Made by a program: the position numbers and the translations under genes. From NCBI GenBank assembly GCA_016787225.1, contig JAEUUY010000020.1, positions 20,440-84,439 of the forward strand: a stretch of 64,000 nt of DNA. Direction: 5' to 3'. Source of the DNA: Chitinophagales bacterium. Lineage in GTDB: Bacteria > Bacteroidota > Bacteroidia > Chitinophagales > JADJOU01. Within the stretch, counting starts at the first letter, position 1; every line of letters starts with the position of its first letter. Of the stretch, positions 43,968 through 52,700 are shown one piece after another. The notes below the pieces were generated by a model. That model worked only from the letters and a program-made list of their open reading frames with translations. It was not told the origin of the DNA and made no database searches.

Positions 43968-44843
43968 CTACTCCTGATATAGACTGCGTACGATACCATC
44001 TGCTAGCCCTATTTTGGGTACATAAATATCGTTGATTTTTGCTGATTTCATTATGGTAGTATAGATTTCCAAAGCTGGAACTATAACATCTGCTCTATCT
44101 GGGTTATAGTTATATTGTATAATACGTTCATCGACAGTTAGCATTTTAAGTTCTTTATACATGTCCTTTAAATAACGTATAGTAAGAGGCTTACCTAAAG
44201 GTTTTTGACTTTTCTTAAATAGAGTATTGATATTGCCTCCAGTTCCCACGGCGACTGTATCTTCGGCAAGTTTAAGCTCTTTTATAAAGTTCTCCATTTC
44301 AATCCATTCTTTATACTCAACTAGGTTTTTTAATGCGCGCACGGTACCTATTTTAAAACTACGACTAGCGCGTGACTTACCTTTATAATAGTATGTAAGC
44401 TCTGTGCTTCCCCCGCCTACATCTATGAATAGATAGCCTTTTTCATCTTTGATATAGTCGATAATTTGAGTCGTATAAATGATTTCGGCTTCTTCTTTTC
44501 CATCTATGAGCTCTATTTGAATCTCACTATTTTGAAAGACTTTTTTTACAACATCCTCTGCATTGCTGGCCTCTCTGAGCGCAGAAGTAGCACAGGCTCT
44601 GTACTTTTTTACCTTGTAGCATTTCATTAGGCTATTAAAAGACTTCATAGCTTCGGTCAACATTTCTAAAGTATCTTCCTGTATTTCATTCTTTACAAAA
44701 CTGTCTGACCCCAATCGAATAGGAGCGCGAACGAGTATAGTCTTGTCAAATCGAGGTTGATTATTGATAATATATAAATTCATAATCAGCAATCTCACTC
44801 CATTAGAACCTATATCAATTCCGGCATATCTCTCTATTTTCAT
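43968..44843 (-). CDS. Ppx/GppA-family phosphatase (exopolyphosphatase-like)
   Basis: 291 aa. Actin-like ATPase fold: phosphate-1 loop YAGIDIGSNGVRLLI (about 6-20), CATSALREASNA (about 87-98), phosphate-2 loop FIDVGGGSTELTYY (about 139-152), and VAVGTGGNINTLFKKS near 200. Family members release phosphate from polyphosphate or pppGpp. This short form lacks the C-terminal HD-like domain of E. coli Ppx, as is usual in Bacteroidota. It starts 2 bases after the small gene upstream (44846-45322). Which substrate it uses cannot be told. Confidence 0.92.
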   Translation of the reverse strand: MKIERYAGIDIGSNGVRLLIMNLYIINNQPRFDKTILVRAPIRLGSDSFVKNEIQEDTLEMLTEAMKSFNSLMKCYKVKKYRACATSALREASNAEDVVKKVFQNSEIQIELIDGKEEAEIIYTTQIIDYIKDEKGYLFIDVGGGSTELTYYYKGKSRASRSFKIGTVRALKNLVEYKEWIEMENFIKELKLAEDTVAVGTGGNINTLFKKSQKPLGKPLTIRYLKDMYKELKMLTVDERIIQYNYNPDRADVIVPALEIYTTIMKSAKINDIYVPKIGLADGIVRSLYQE

Positions 44844-44845
44844 AA

Positions 44846-45322
44846 TTATGATTTGTAAAAATTAGAAATAGCGTCCCAACATTTAGCCTTTAAATCGACA
44901 TCCTTAGATTCAGTTAAGATATAAAGATTTTCTACCATTAGAATTTGATGCATTTCGAAAGTACTCGGAACTAATTTTTTTAGCTGAATAGGTAAGTTAT
45001 TCATAAGCGCATCTTCTCCAAATATGAAGATTTTGTTAAAATTGAATTCATGTATAAAATGGATGAAATTAGTTGAATTAGAGCCATTTATATTGACAAC
45101 ATAAATGTTTTCAATATTCATCATGAGTTTTTTAAAGACCTTTGTCAAAGTTTTATAATCTTTGCTTTCAGACAGAGGAGAGGTACAATTCAAAATACAA
45201 CAAATACTGGCGAATTTACTACCTAGATTTTCGTATGAAATAGAATCAGAATTAAGTATTGGTTTCGAACTTACCGTTTTGCTCTGAATAGTAGAAAATA
45301 ATTTTACGCGATTGATAAGCAT
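44846..45322 (-). CDS. Conserved-looking hypothetical protein upstream of ppx
   Basis: 158 aa; I do not recognise a named family. Residues 66-100 suggest an alpha/beta strand-helix pattern (IENIYVVNINGSNSTNFIHF, then FNKIFIFGEDALMNNLP), and the end is KAKCWDAISNFYKS. The GEDAL plus KAKCW ending resembles small Bacteroidota proteins of unknown role. No signal peptide or membrane helix. Its ATG (45322) is only 9 bases from the divergent ilvE ATG, and its promoter seems to lie inside ilvE. It is coupled to the Ppx/GppA gene by a 2-base gap, so a link to polyphosphate or (p)ppGpp metabolism is possible but unproven. Confidence 0.7.
   Translation of the reverse strand: MLINRVKLFSTIQSKTVSSKPILNSDSISYENLGSKFASICCILNCTSPLSESKDYKTLTKVFKKLMMNIENIYVVNINGSNSTNFIHFIHEFNFNKIFIFGEDALMNNLPIQLKKLVPSTFEMHQILMVENLYILTESKDVDLKAKCWDAISNFYKS
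45299..45306 (+). promoter_or_regulatory. Probable ilvE -10/-7 element TAATTTTA with TTG -33
   Basis: TAATTTTA differs from TAnnTTTG only at the last base. A TTTTG ending at 45281 lies 17 bases upstream. Both sit inside the coding start of the divergent gene. Confidence 0.4.
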
Positions 45323-45331
45323 TTTTAAAGC

Positions 45332-46396
45332 ATGAGTTGGGACATCAAAATTACAAAAAATCCGAAAACTAATCTGAATAATACCGATTTTCAGAATTTA
45401 GGTTTCGGCAAGACATTTACCGATCACATGTTTATCGCAGATCATTATGATGGTGAATGGCGTGATTGTCGTATCGTTCCTTTTGGTGATTTAAATTTAC
45501 ACCCTGCAACTTTTGCTTTGCATTATGGACAGAGTATTTTTGAAGGGTTGAAAGCGGAAAGAAGTCCAGACGATAAAATTCTTGTTTTCAGACCAGAGGC
45601 GAATGCAGAGCGTTTTCGCTTATCTGCAGAGCGTTTGGCTATGCCAGTTGTTCCTGAAGATTTATTTTTACAATCGATAGCAGAGCTGATAAAAATAGAT
45701 GCAGGCTGGGTGCCTAAAGGTATAGAGAATACAAGTCTTTATATACGACCATTTCTATTCGGTACAGATCCCATTCTTGGCGTAAAAATAGGACAGCATT
45801 ACCGCTTTGTTGTCATTATAGGGCCTGTGGGATCATATTATGCAGAGCCAGTTAATGTCTTGATTCAGGAGAAGTATGTTCGTGCTTTTCCAGGTGGAAC
45901 AGGTGCTGCCAAGTTTTCTGGCAATTATTCTGCGACCTTACTTCCCGTCAAAGAAGCCATGGAGCAGGGTTGTAATCAAATATTGTGGACGGATGGTTTT
46001 GAACATAAATACTTCCAAGAGATAGGAACAATGAATATTTTCTTTCAAATAGGGGATACATTGATTACTCCATCTTTGGAAGAAGGTACCATACTTCACG
46101 GTGTTACGAGAGATTCTATACTCAAACTAGCTGCGGATAAAGGCATCAAAGCGGAAGAACGAAAAATATCGGTAAATGAATTTATGCAAGCCTACGAGAA
46201 TAAAACCTTGCGCGATATGTTCGGCGCTGGTACAGCTGCAGTAGTCAATCCTATAGCGGGTTTCGTCTATCATGGCAAACAATACAACCTCGACTTTATG
46301 GATCGTCAGGTCTCCCAACTGATGAAAGCCGAAATTGAAGGGATAAAATCTGGTCTTATTCCTGACCCGCATAATTGGGTGATGGTGGTGGAGTAG
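45332..46396 (+). CDS. ilvE: Branched-chain amino acid aminotransferase
   Basis: 354 aa. PLP enzyme that makes or degrades Val, Leu and Ile by exchange with glutamate. The fold-type IV hallmarks are LHYGQSIFEGLKAER (about 63-77), RPEANAERFRLSAERL (about 87-102), TSLYIRPFLFGTDPILGV and the PLP lysine Lys194 in GGTGAAKFSGNY. The C-terminal phosphate site is FGAGTAAVVNPI near 302. At 354 aa it belongs to the longer BCAT group, like eukaryotic and Bacteroidota forms. Single gene, no other ilv genes nearby. Confidence 0.95.
   Translation: MSWDIKITKNPKTNLNNTDFQNLGFGKTFTDHMFIADHYDGEWRDCRIVPFGDLNLHPATFALHYGQSIFEGLKAERSPDDKILVFRPEANAERFRLSAERLAMPVVPEDLFLQSIAELIKIDAGWVPKGIENTSLYIRPFLFGTDPILGVKIGQHYRFVVIIGPVGSYYAEPVNVLIQEKYVRAFPGGTGAAKFSGNYSATLLPVKEAMEQGCNQILWTDGFEHKYFQEIGTMNIFFQIGDTLITPSLEEGTILHGVTRDSILKLAADKGIKAEERKISVNEFMQAYENKTLRDMFGAGTAAVVNPIAGFVYHGKQYNLDFMDRQVSQLMKAEIEGIKSGLIPDPHNWVMVVE
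45346..45353 (-). promoter_or_regulatory. -7 element TAATTTTG inside ilvE, facing the divergent gene
   Basis: On the minus strand TAATTTTG is a full TAnnTTTG match, ending 23 bases before the ATG at 45322. It overlaps about codons 5-8 of ilvE. Confidence 0.45.
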
Positions 46397-46621
46397 ATTT
46401 CTTAAGTAAAGAACAATATCTATTGCAAGTAAATTCTCTAAACTTTAGTTGATTTCTTTATAGAATTAAGAACTCAGCTGTTTGTTTCCTTTATCTTTAT
46501 TCTTTATTTTCGTATATTCGCCATCCATTTTAAAATCAAGTTATTTAAACACACCCCATTCTTCAACGCAATTTTTAGTAATCTGTCGTATACAGATTAT
46601 TAAATCTAAAACACAACATGT

Positions 46622-47815
46622 ATGGCTAAGAACCGATTTGCTACCAAGGCACTCAATCAAAAGGATGAACCTATTTTAGTTGCTCTCGAATTAAACGTAA
46701 ACAGCATGAATATCGAAGTGAGATACTTTCTCACGGCAACTATGAAGGATGACGAAATCGAAGATTTTATTAAGAAATTTAGCAACGGAGAAGAACCTAG
46801 CTTTCCAGAAAATACAACTTTGGAGAATAGAAGTTTTACCGAAGAATCTCTTTTACCGGACAATATCAAGATAGAAGGCAAGAGCGGAGCTATTCGTCAG
46901 TTGCAAAATGAATGGTCTTATTTGCTTTTGAATGCTAAACTTTTTGAACAATTCAATGCCCAATTGGAAGATATTAAAATCAAAGCTGCTGAATTGAAAG
47001 GCTTTAGCTCAGATCTTTTCGATGAAGCTAAGGAGTTCTGGGAAAAAGTACTGGAATACAAGAAAGAAAGAGAAATCAGCCAGGAAAAACTCACTTACTT
47101 TAAGGAAGAAATTAATGGCGTCTTTGATCATTTGAAAAAATTAAAAGAATCATTACTAAAAGAAAAAGATGCTGCTTCTGAAAAAATTCGAGCGGAGTTT
47201 ACGGAAGTTTTAGCAGGTATTGATGCGAGATTAGAAGAACAAGGTGTTCGGTTTAACACTATAATGGATGAGTTAAAGGCTCTGCAGACAAAACTTCGTG
47301 GAGAGGATATCAAACGTGATATTAAAAATATTTTATTTGATGATATTCAAGCACGCTATGATAGAATCAAAGTGAGAAGAGAAGAGGTGCTCGGTGGAGT
47401 CAATAATTCTAGAATTGATGGATTGACACAGGCATTGGAGAGAATGCAGAAGTCCTTGAGTATAGATGTAAAAGATTTAGAATTCAATACCAAGAAACTG
47501 GATCACGTCAATAATAAATTAGAATTACAACTTCGTGAAGCTAAAATCAATGTTTTGAAGGACAGAATTGCTTCTAAAGAAGAGAAAATAGCCGATATCC
47601 AAAAGACTTTGAATAAGTTGAATAAGAAGTCGACTCCTAAGGATAGAGAAACCACTGAGACAAAAAAACAAGATAAATCAAAAGCAGACAAGGTAAGTCC
47701 TGAATCAGCAGACAACTCAAGGTCGAATGATGAGGCGAAACCTATTGAAGAAGCTCCATTAGTAGATCAACAAATGGTTGAATCACCCATCGAAGACACT
47801 CCCGAAAAGGAATAG
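46622..47815 (+). CDS. Coiled-coil protein of unknown function
   Basis: 397 aa. N-terminal 65 residues look like a small beta-rich domain (PILVALELNVNSMNIEVRYF). From about 100 to 330 the sequence is heptad-rich coiled coil (LEDIKIKAAELKGFSSDLFD, KEEINGVFDHLKKLKES, RGEDIKRDIKNILFDDIQAR). Residues 335-397 are a disordered tail rich in Lys, Ser, Pro and Glu. No signal peptide, membrane helix or enzyme motif; probably cytoplasmic. ATG at 46622 has a 225-base AT-rich leader region containing TATATTCG (46513-46520), a weak -7 candidate. argS follows after 69 bases. Function unknown. Confidence 0.8.
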   Translation: MAKNRFATKALNQKDEPILVALELNVNSMNIEVRYFLTATMKDDEIEDFIKKFSNGEEPSFPENTTLENRSFTEESLLPDNIKIEGKSGAIRQLQNEWSYLLLNAKLFEQFNAQLEDIKIKAAELKGFSSDLFDEAKEFWEKVLEYKKEREISQEKLTYFKEEINGVFDHLKKLKESLLKEKDAASEKIRAEFTEVLAGIDARLEEQGVRFNTIMDELKALQTKLRGEDIKRDIKNILFDDIQARYDRIKVRREEVLGGVNNSRIDGLTQALERMQKSLSIDVKDLEFNTKKLDHVNNKLELQLREAKINVLKDRIASKEEKIADIQKTLNKLNKKSTPKDRETTETKKQDKSKADKVSPESADNSRSNDEAKPIEEAPLVDQQMVESPIEDTPEKE

Positions 47816-47884
47816 AATTCTGAAATCAGTCTGCGTTCTATTTTTTTACATATTACAAATTAACTCCACCAACTACCCTACTCA

Positions 47885-49648
47885 ATGGAACCATTCATCA
47901 GTTTACTAAAACAGTCCTTGTCTAGCTATTTCAAGACAAATTTTCCAGATGTGCTTCCCTCGGATTTTGTATTCCAATCGACGAATAAAGATCACAACGG
48001 GAACTTGACTTTGATGGTATTCCCTCTAGCTAAACTGGTAAAGCTAAATCCAGATAGCTTGGCAGGTTTATTGGGTGAGCATCTAAAAACTACAGAATGG
48101 GTTGACAATTTTGAAGTCATTAAGGGATTTTTAAATCTTCATTTATCCAAGCAAGCGTTTCAAATGGTTGTGTCAGATGCCTCAGATTTGACTGTTAAAA
48201 TTTCCGATACCCAAAAGATAGTATTGGAGTATTGTGGACCCAATACAAATAAGCCTATCCATATTGGTCATTTGAGAAATATGTTTCTTGGTTATTCGGT
48301 TGCTGGTATTTTAAAAGAAGTAGGTCACGATGTTCATAAAGTCAATATATTCAACGACAGAGGAATAGCTATATGTAAAAGTATGATTGGTTACCTAGAA
48401 TATGGCAATAACACCACGCCAGAATCTGAAAATATGAAAGGGGATTTTTTTGTTGGTAATTTTTATATACTATTTAGTCAGGAGTGCAGTTTGCAGGCAA
48501 AGCCACTCATAGAACAAGGGATGAAGAAAGAGGAAGCAGAGGCTCAAACAGCCATTTTTCAAAAAGCCAATGATTTATTGCTCAAATGGGAAGCTGGAGA
48601 CCAAGCTACTATAGAATTATGGAATAAAATGAACAACTGGTTCTATAGTGGTGTACGACAAACTTACGCTAGACTGGGTATAGATAGTGAAAAAGACTAT
48701 TACGAAAGCCGTGAATACAAGAAGGGTAAAGCTATAGTAGAAATTGGATATCAGAGTGGCGTGTTCCAAAAAGATGAGACTGGAGCTATTTACATCGATT
48801 TGACTGACAAAGGTTTGGATAAGAAATTCCTTCAGCGTTCCAATGGTACTTCTCTTTACATTACCCAAGATATGGCCTTGGTCAAACAGCGTTTTGACGA
48901 CTATCATATGGACAAGATGATTTATGTCGTAGGTGATGAGCAAAATTACCACTTCAAAGTCTTGAAATATATCATGGAGGCCATGAAGGAGGATTTCTCC
49001 AAAGATATTTATCATCTATCTTATGGTATGGTATTAGGTAAAGATGGTTCTAAATTCAAGTCTAGAGAAGGCACTCCAGCGGATGCCGATTTAATCGTAG
49101 ATGCTGTGGTCGATGAAGCCAGAACACAGACACTAGATAGTGGTAAAGCGGAGACTTTGACGGTGAATGAAATAGACGAAATAGCAGAAAGCGTGGGCCT
49201 AGGAGCTCTAAAATTTGCGCTTTTAAAAGTTACTGCCACAAAGAATATAATTTTTGACCCCAAAGAAGCCGTTGATCTCAATGGAGACACAGGTTCATTC
49301 ATTCAGTACACCTATGTCAGAACCAAGGCCTTATTAGCCAAATGGGATGATAAATTTTCTCAAGTTATAGATTTTGATTTACATAAAGAAGAGGAAGATT
49401 TATTATTACATTTATCCACATATAAACCTACACTTAAACGATGTGCTGAAGCTTTAGATCCTGCCGAATTGGCATTATTTACACTTCAATTAGCTAAAAT
49501 TTACAATCGTTTCTATACACAACTACCTATATTAAAGGAAGAAAATGAAGAATCGCGACGATTTAGAATGTTTTTGACATTTTTGACAAGCGAGATACTC
49601 GCTAAATCGCTTACTATACTCGGGGTACCTTTGCCAAATAAAATGTAA
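47885..49648 (+). CDS. argS: Arginyl-tRNA synthetase
   Basis: 587 aa. Class I synthetase that charges tRNA-Arg. The N-terminal additional domain (about 1-110) precedes EYCGPNTNKPIHIGHLRNMF with the HIGH motif at 126-129; the KMSK-region is LGKDGSKFKSREGTPADAD (about 386-404), a variant typical of ArgRS. TGSFIQYTYVRTKALL and the DALR anticodon-binding domain (about 470-587, with LALFTLQLAKIYNRFYTQLP) complete it. Length and order are normal. It follows the coiled-coil gene by 69 bases. Confidence 0.96.
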   Translation: MEPFISLLKQSLSSYFKTNFPDVLPSDFVFQSTNKDHNGNLTLMVFPLAKLVKLNPDSLAGLLGEHLKTTEWVDNFEVIKGFLNLHLSKQAFQMVVSDASDLTVKISDTQKIVLEYCGPNTNKPIHIGHLRNMFLGYSVAGILKEVGHDVHKVNIFNDRGIAICKSMIGYLEYGNNTTPESENMKGDFFVGNFYILFSQECSLQAKPLIEQGMKKEEAEAQTAIFQKANDLLLKWEAGDQATIELWNKMNNWFYSGVRQTYARLGIDSEKDYYESREYKKGKAIVEIGYQSGVFQKDETGAIYIDLTDKGLDKKFLQRSNGTSLYITQDMALVKQRFDDYHMDKMIYVVGDEQNYHFKVLKYIMEAMKEDFSKDIYHLSYGMVLGKDGSKFKSREGTPADADLIVDAVVDEARTQTLDSGKAETLTVNEIDEIAESVGLGALKFALLKVTATKNIIFDPKEAVDLNGDTGSFIQYTYVRTKALLAKWDDKFSQVIDFDLHKEEEDLLLHLSTYKPTLKRCAEALDPAELALFTLQLAKIYNRFYTQLPILKEENEESRRFRMFLTFLTSEILAKSLTILGVPLPNKM

Positions 49649-49752
49649 CTATTCTTTGTAGAGTAAAACAGTTGGAATTTATGCTAAAACTAACTTAAAT
49701 TCTCTTTACTTTTTTTAAAACTTTAAAAACAATAATTTAATTGGATTTTCAT

Positions 49753-49760
49753 TAAATTTG
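49753..49760 (+). promoter_or_regulatory. -7 element TAAATTTG before the first giant T9SS gene
   Basis: TAAATTTG fits the consensus and ends 16 bases before the ATG at 49777. It may drive the three-gene cluster, whose internal gaps are short (51-93 and 12 bases). Confidence 0.5.
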
Positions 49761-49776
49761 TAGTTTACATTTACAA

Positions 49777-52700
49777 ATGAAAAAACTAATTGTAATTATC
49801 CTAATCGGGATAAGCTTAAGCCTTAGAGCACAGTCTATTCAAGACACTATCGATAATCCTTATTGGATAGCGATGATGTCTGATAGAACCATCAACATTA
49901 ATAAAACAAAACGCGCATATGATCTTTATTTTTCAAATAAAGCCAAGGTCAAAGGTACGAGTTATAAACAGTTCGAACGCTGGTATCATCACTGGTCTAT
50001 GAAAGTCAATAGCGATGGTAGTTTTCCTGCTCCAGATCACACGATACAAGAAATTAGGAAGTTTAGAAGAAATAATTTGACTCCACGTTCAGGAACAGGA
50101 GCTTGGAAAAATTTAGGTCCATTTGATGATCCATTTTTAGTAGGAGAATTTGTAGGAGTAGGTAGAGTCAATGCGATAGGATTTCACCCTACAAATGAAA
50201 ACATTATTTACGCAGGTGCTCCTCAGGGAGGTTTTTGGCGTACTTACGATAAAGGCGCTAACTGGACATCCACTACAGACAACTTACCTACATTGGGAGT
50301 TTCTGCTATTGCCTATATACAAAATTCCTCTTCTGACTCTGTGATATTGATCGGAACAGGAGACCGAGATGCGAGTGATGCTCCAGGTCAAGGGGTTATG
50401 AAATCTACCGATGGTGGAGTTACCTTTGTTTCATCCAATACGGGTATAGGTAATCGCATAGTGGGAATGTTCGCTCAAAACCCACTAAATAAAAATACAA
50501 TATTTGCTGCTGTCGATAATGGTATTTATGTGAGTTATAATCAAGGCGCAAATTGGATACAACGATCTAGTGCTGGAAATTTTAAGGATATTAAATACTG
50601 TCCTGGAGACACTATGACACTTTATGCGACACAAAATGGTGTATTCTATCGTTCAGTGGATGCGGGAAATACATGGACATCTATTTCCACTGGGATGACA
50701 GCGACAGGTAGAAATAGATTGGCTATTGGAGTCACTGCAGCGAACCCAAACATTGTGTATGTAGTAGCTAGTAAATCAAGTACGAATGGGCTCGAATCAT
50801 TTTATAAGTCGTCAAACAAGGGACTTAGTTTTACAGCCAGGATAGGAGATACCTTTAATATTCTGGGAAGCAATACAAACGGCTCTGCTTCGGGTGGTCA
50901 AGGCTGGTATGATTTAGCTATTACTGGAAATGACCAAGATTCCAATATGGTCGTCGTAGGAGGAGTCATTCAGTTTAGAACCAATAACGGTGGTACTTCT
51001 TGGTCGGCCATTTCTCACTGGTTTGGAGGTGGTGCACCTTTTGTGCATGCAGATGTACATTATCTAGCCAGAAATCCACTAAATAATGAATTGTATAGTG
51101 GAAATGATGGCGGAGTCTATACCACAGCGAATAATGGTACTAGTTGGACTATTCGCAATAAAGGTCTTGCCATATCTCAGTTTTACAATTTTGGGGTTTC
51201 ACAACTTTCCAAAACTAAATTTATTACAGGTGCTCAAGACAATGGTACGAGCTGGGGCTCAGATAGTGCTAGCTGGCAGACAGCTTCATTTGGTGGGGAC
51301 GGTATGCAATGTGAAATAAGTAATTTTGATACAACGGTCATGTTTGGAAATGTGCAATATGGTAGTTTGCGCCGAACAAAAAATAATGGAGCGAGTTGGC
51401 AGGGTTTAGCAGGTTCTATTCCAGGTGGTCCTGGTCCTTGGGCTGCACCATGTCATTTGCACCCGAGATTAAATGACATTATGGTGATACTTTACACGCA
51501 AGCTATTATTAGTAAAAATATCGTATCAGCAGCCAATCCTACCTTTGCTAATTTTACCACCGGTGTTACTGGTACAGGGAATGCTATTCGCTTTTCAAAT
51601 GTCAATGACTCCCTCGTTTTTATGGGCTGGACCAATGGAAATTTCCGAGTAGCCAATATTCTAGCAAATCCCATTACGGTCGATTCTATGTCTAGACCAG
51701 AAAATAGTTCTATTCGAGATATAGAAACCAGTTTTAATAATGAAAATGTAGTATATGCCGCTTGTGGAAATAGAATTTATAGATCGACCAACAAAGGTGC
51801 TACTTGGACGAATATTTCAGCTAACCTTCCTAATATCCCTATGTTCTCCATTGTTTTGGATAAGAACTCTCCTGAGGGCTTGTACGTTGGCACTGATGCT
51901 GGAGTTTACTACAAAGATTCCTTAATGGCTAACTGGATTTTATACAATACAGGTCTTCCTCTTAATTCAGAGATTCGTGACTTGGAGATTGTTTACGATA
52001 CGATTTGCTCATCCAATTCAGTAATATTTGCAGGTACCTACGGCAGAGGATTATGGAAAGGTGATCTAAGAGTTTCAGAAACACAACCCAATCCTGACTT
52101 TACCATCGTCTCTACTGCCTGCTCAAAAGATACTGTACAAATAACAAGCTCAGTAACCAGCGTGACCAACAATGGAGCACCTAATAGATACAAATGGACG
52201 ATAACTCCTTCCAGTTTTACTTACACTAATGGAACTTCAGATACCTCTATTCACCCGAAAATTGTATTTAATCAAGCCGCTAAATACAGCATTTCACTTA
52301 AGGTAACCAAACCTTTTGGAGGTTTCTGCACTGTGAAGAAAGATTCGATAATTTCCATTGGAAAATCTGGAAAAGTAATATTAAAAACAGCTACAGATAC
52401 TTCTATTTGTCTTGGGGATAGTGCATACGTTCGTCTAGGAGGCATGGAGACATTTACCTTTAATCCTAGTTTCCTCGTTCATCAATTTAATGATTCCTTT
52501 GCCTACATTAATACAAATGCTTCAACAAATTATACTATAGTAGGCTTTAATAATGGCGCATGTCCTGATACCAGTTATTTTAATCTGACGGTTAAGACCA
52601 AGGTTATCTCTTCCCAAACGGGTTCATTGAAATATTGCCAGGGAGATTCCACTACAATCAGTTTCTCAAATGTAGATTCGGCAATATGGACTCCACAATC

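Noticed and set aside
46482..46679. 65-aa plus-strand ORF upstream of the coiled-coil gene
   Set aside because: It overlaps the start of the coiled-coil gene in another frame and its peptide has no recognisable feature; the stretch is better read as a leader region.
48617..49015. 132-aa minus-strand ORF opposite argS
   Set aside because: Antisense shadow; argS motifs on the plus strand are complete.
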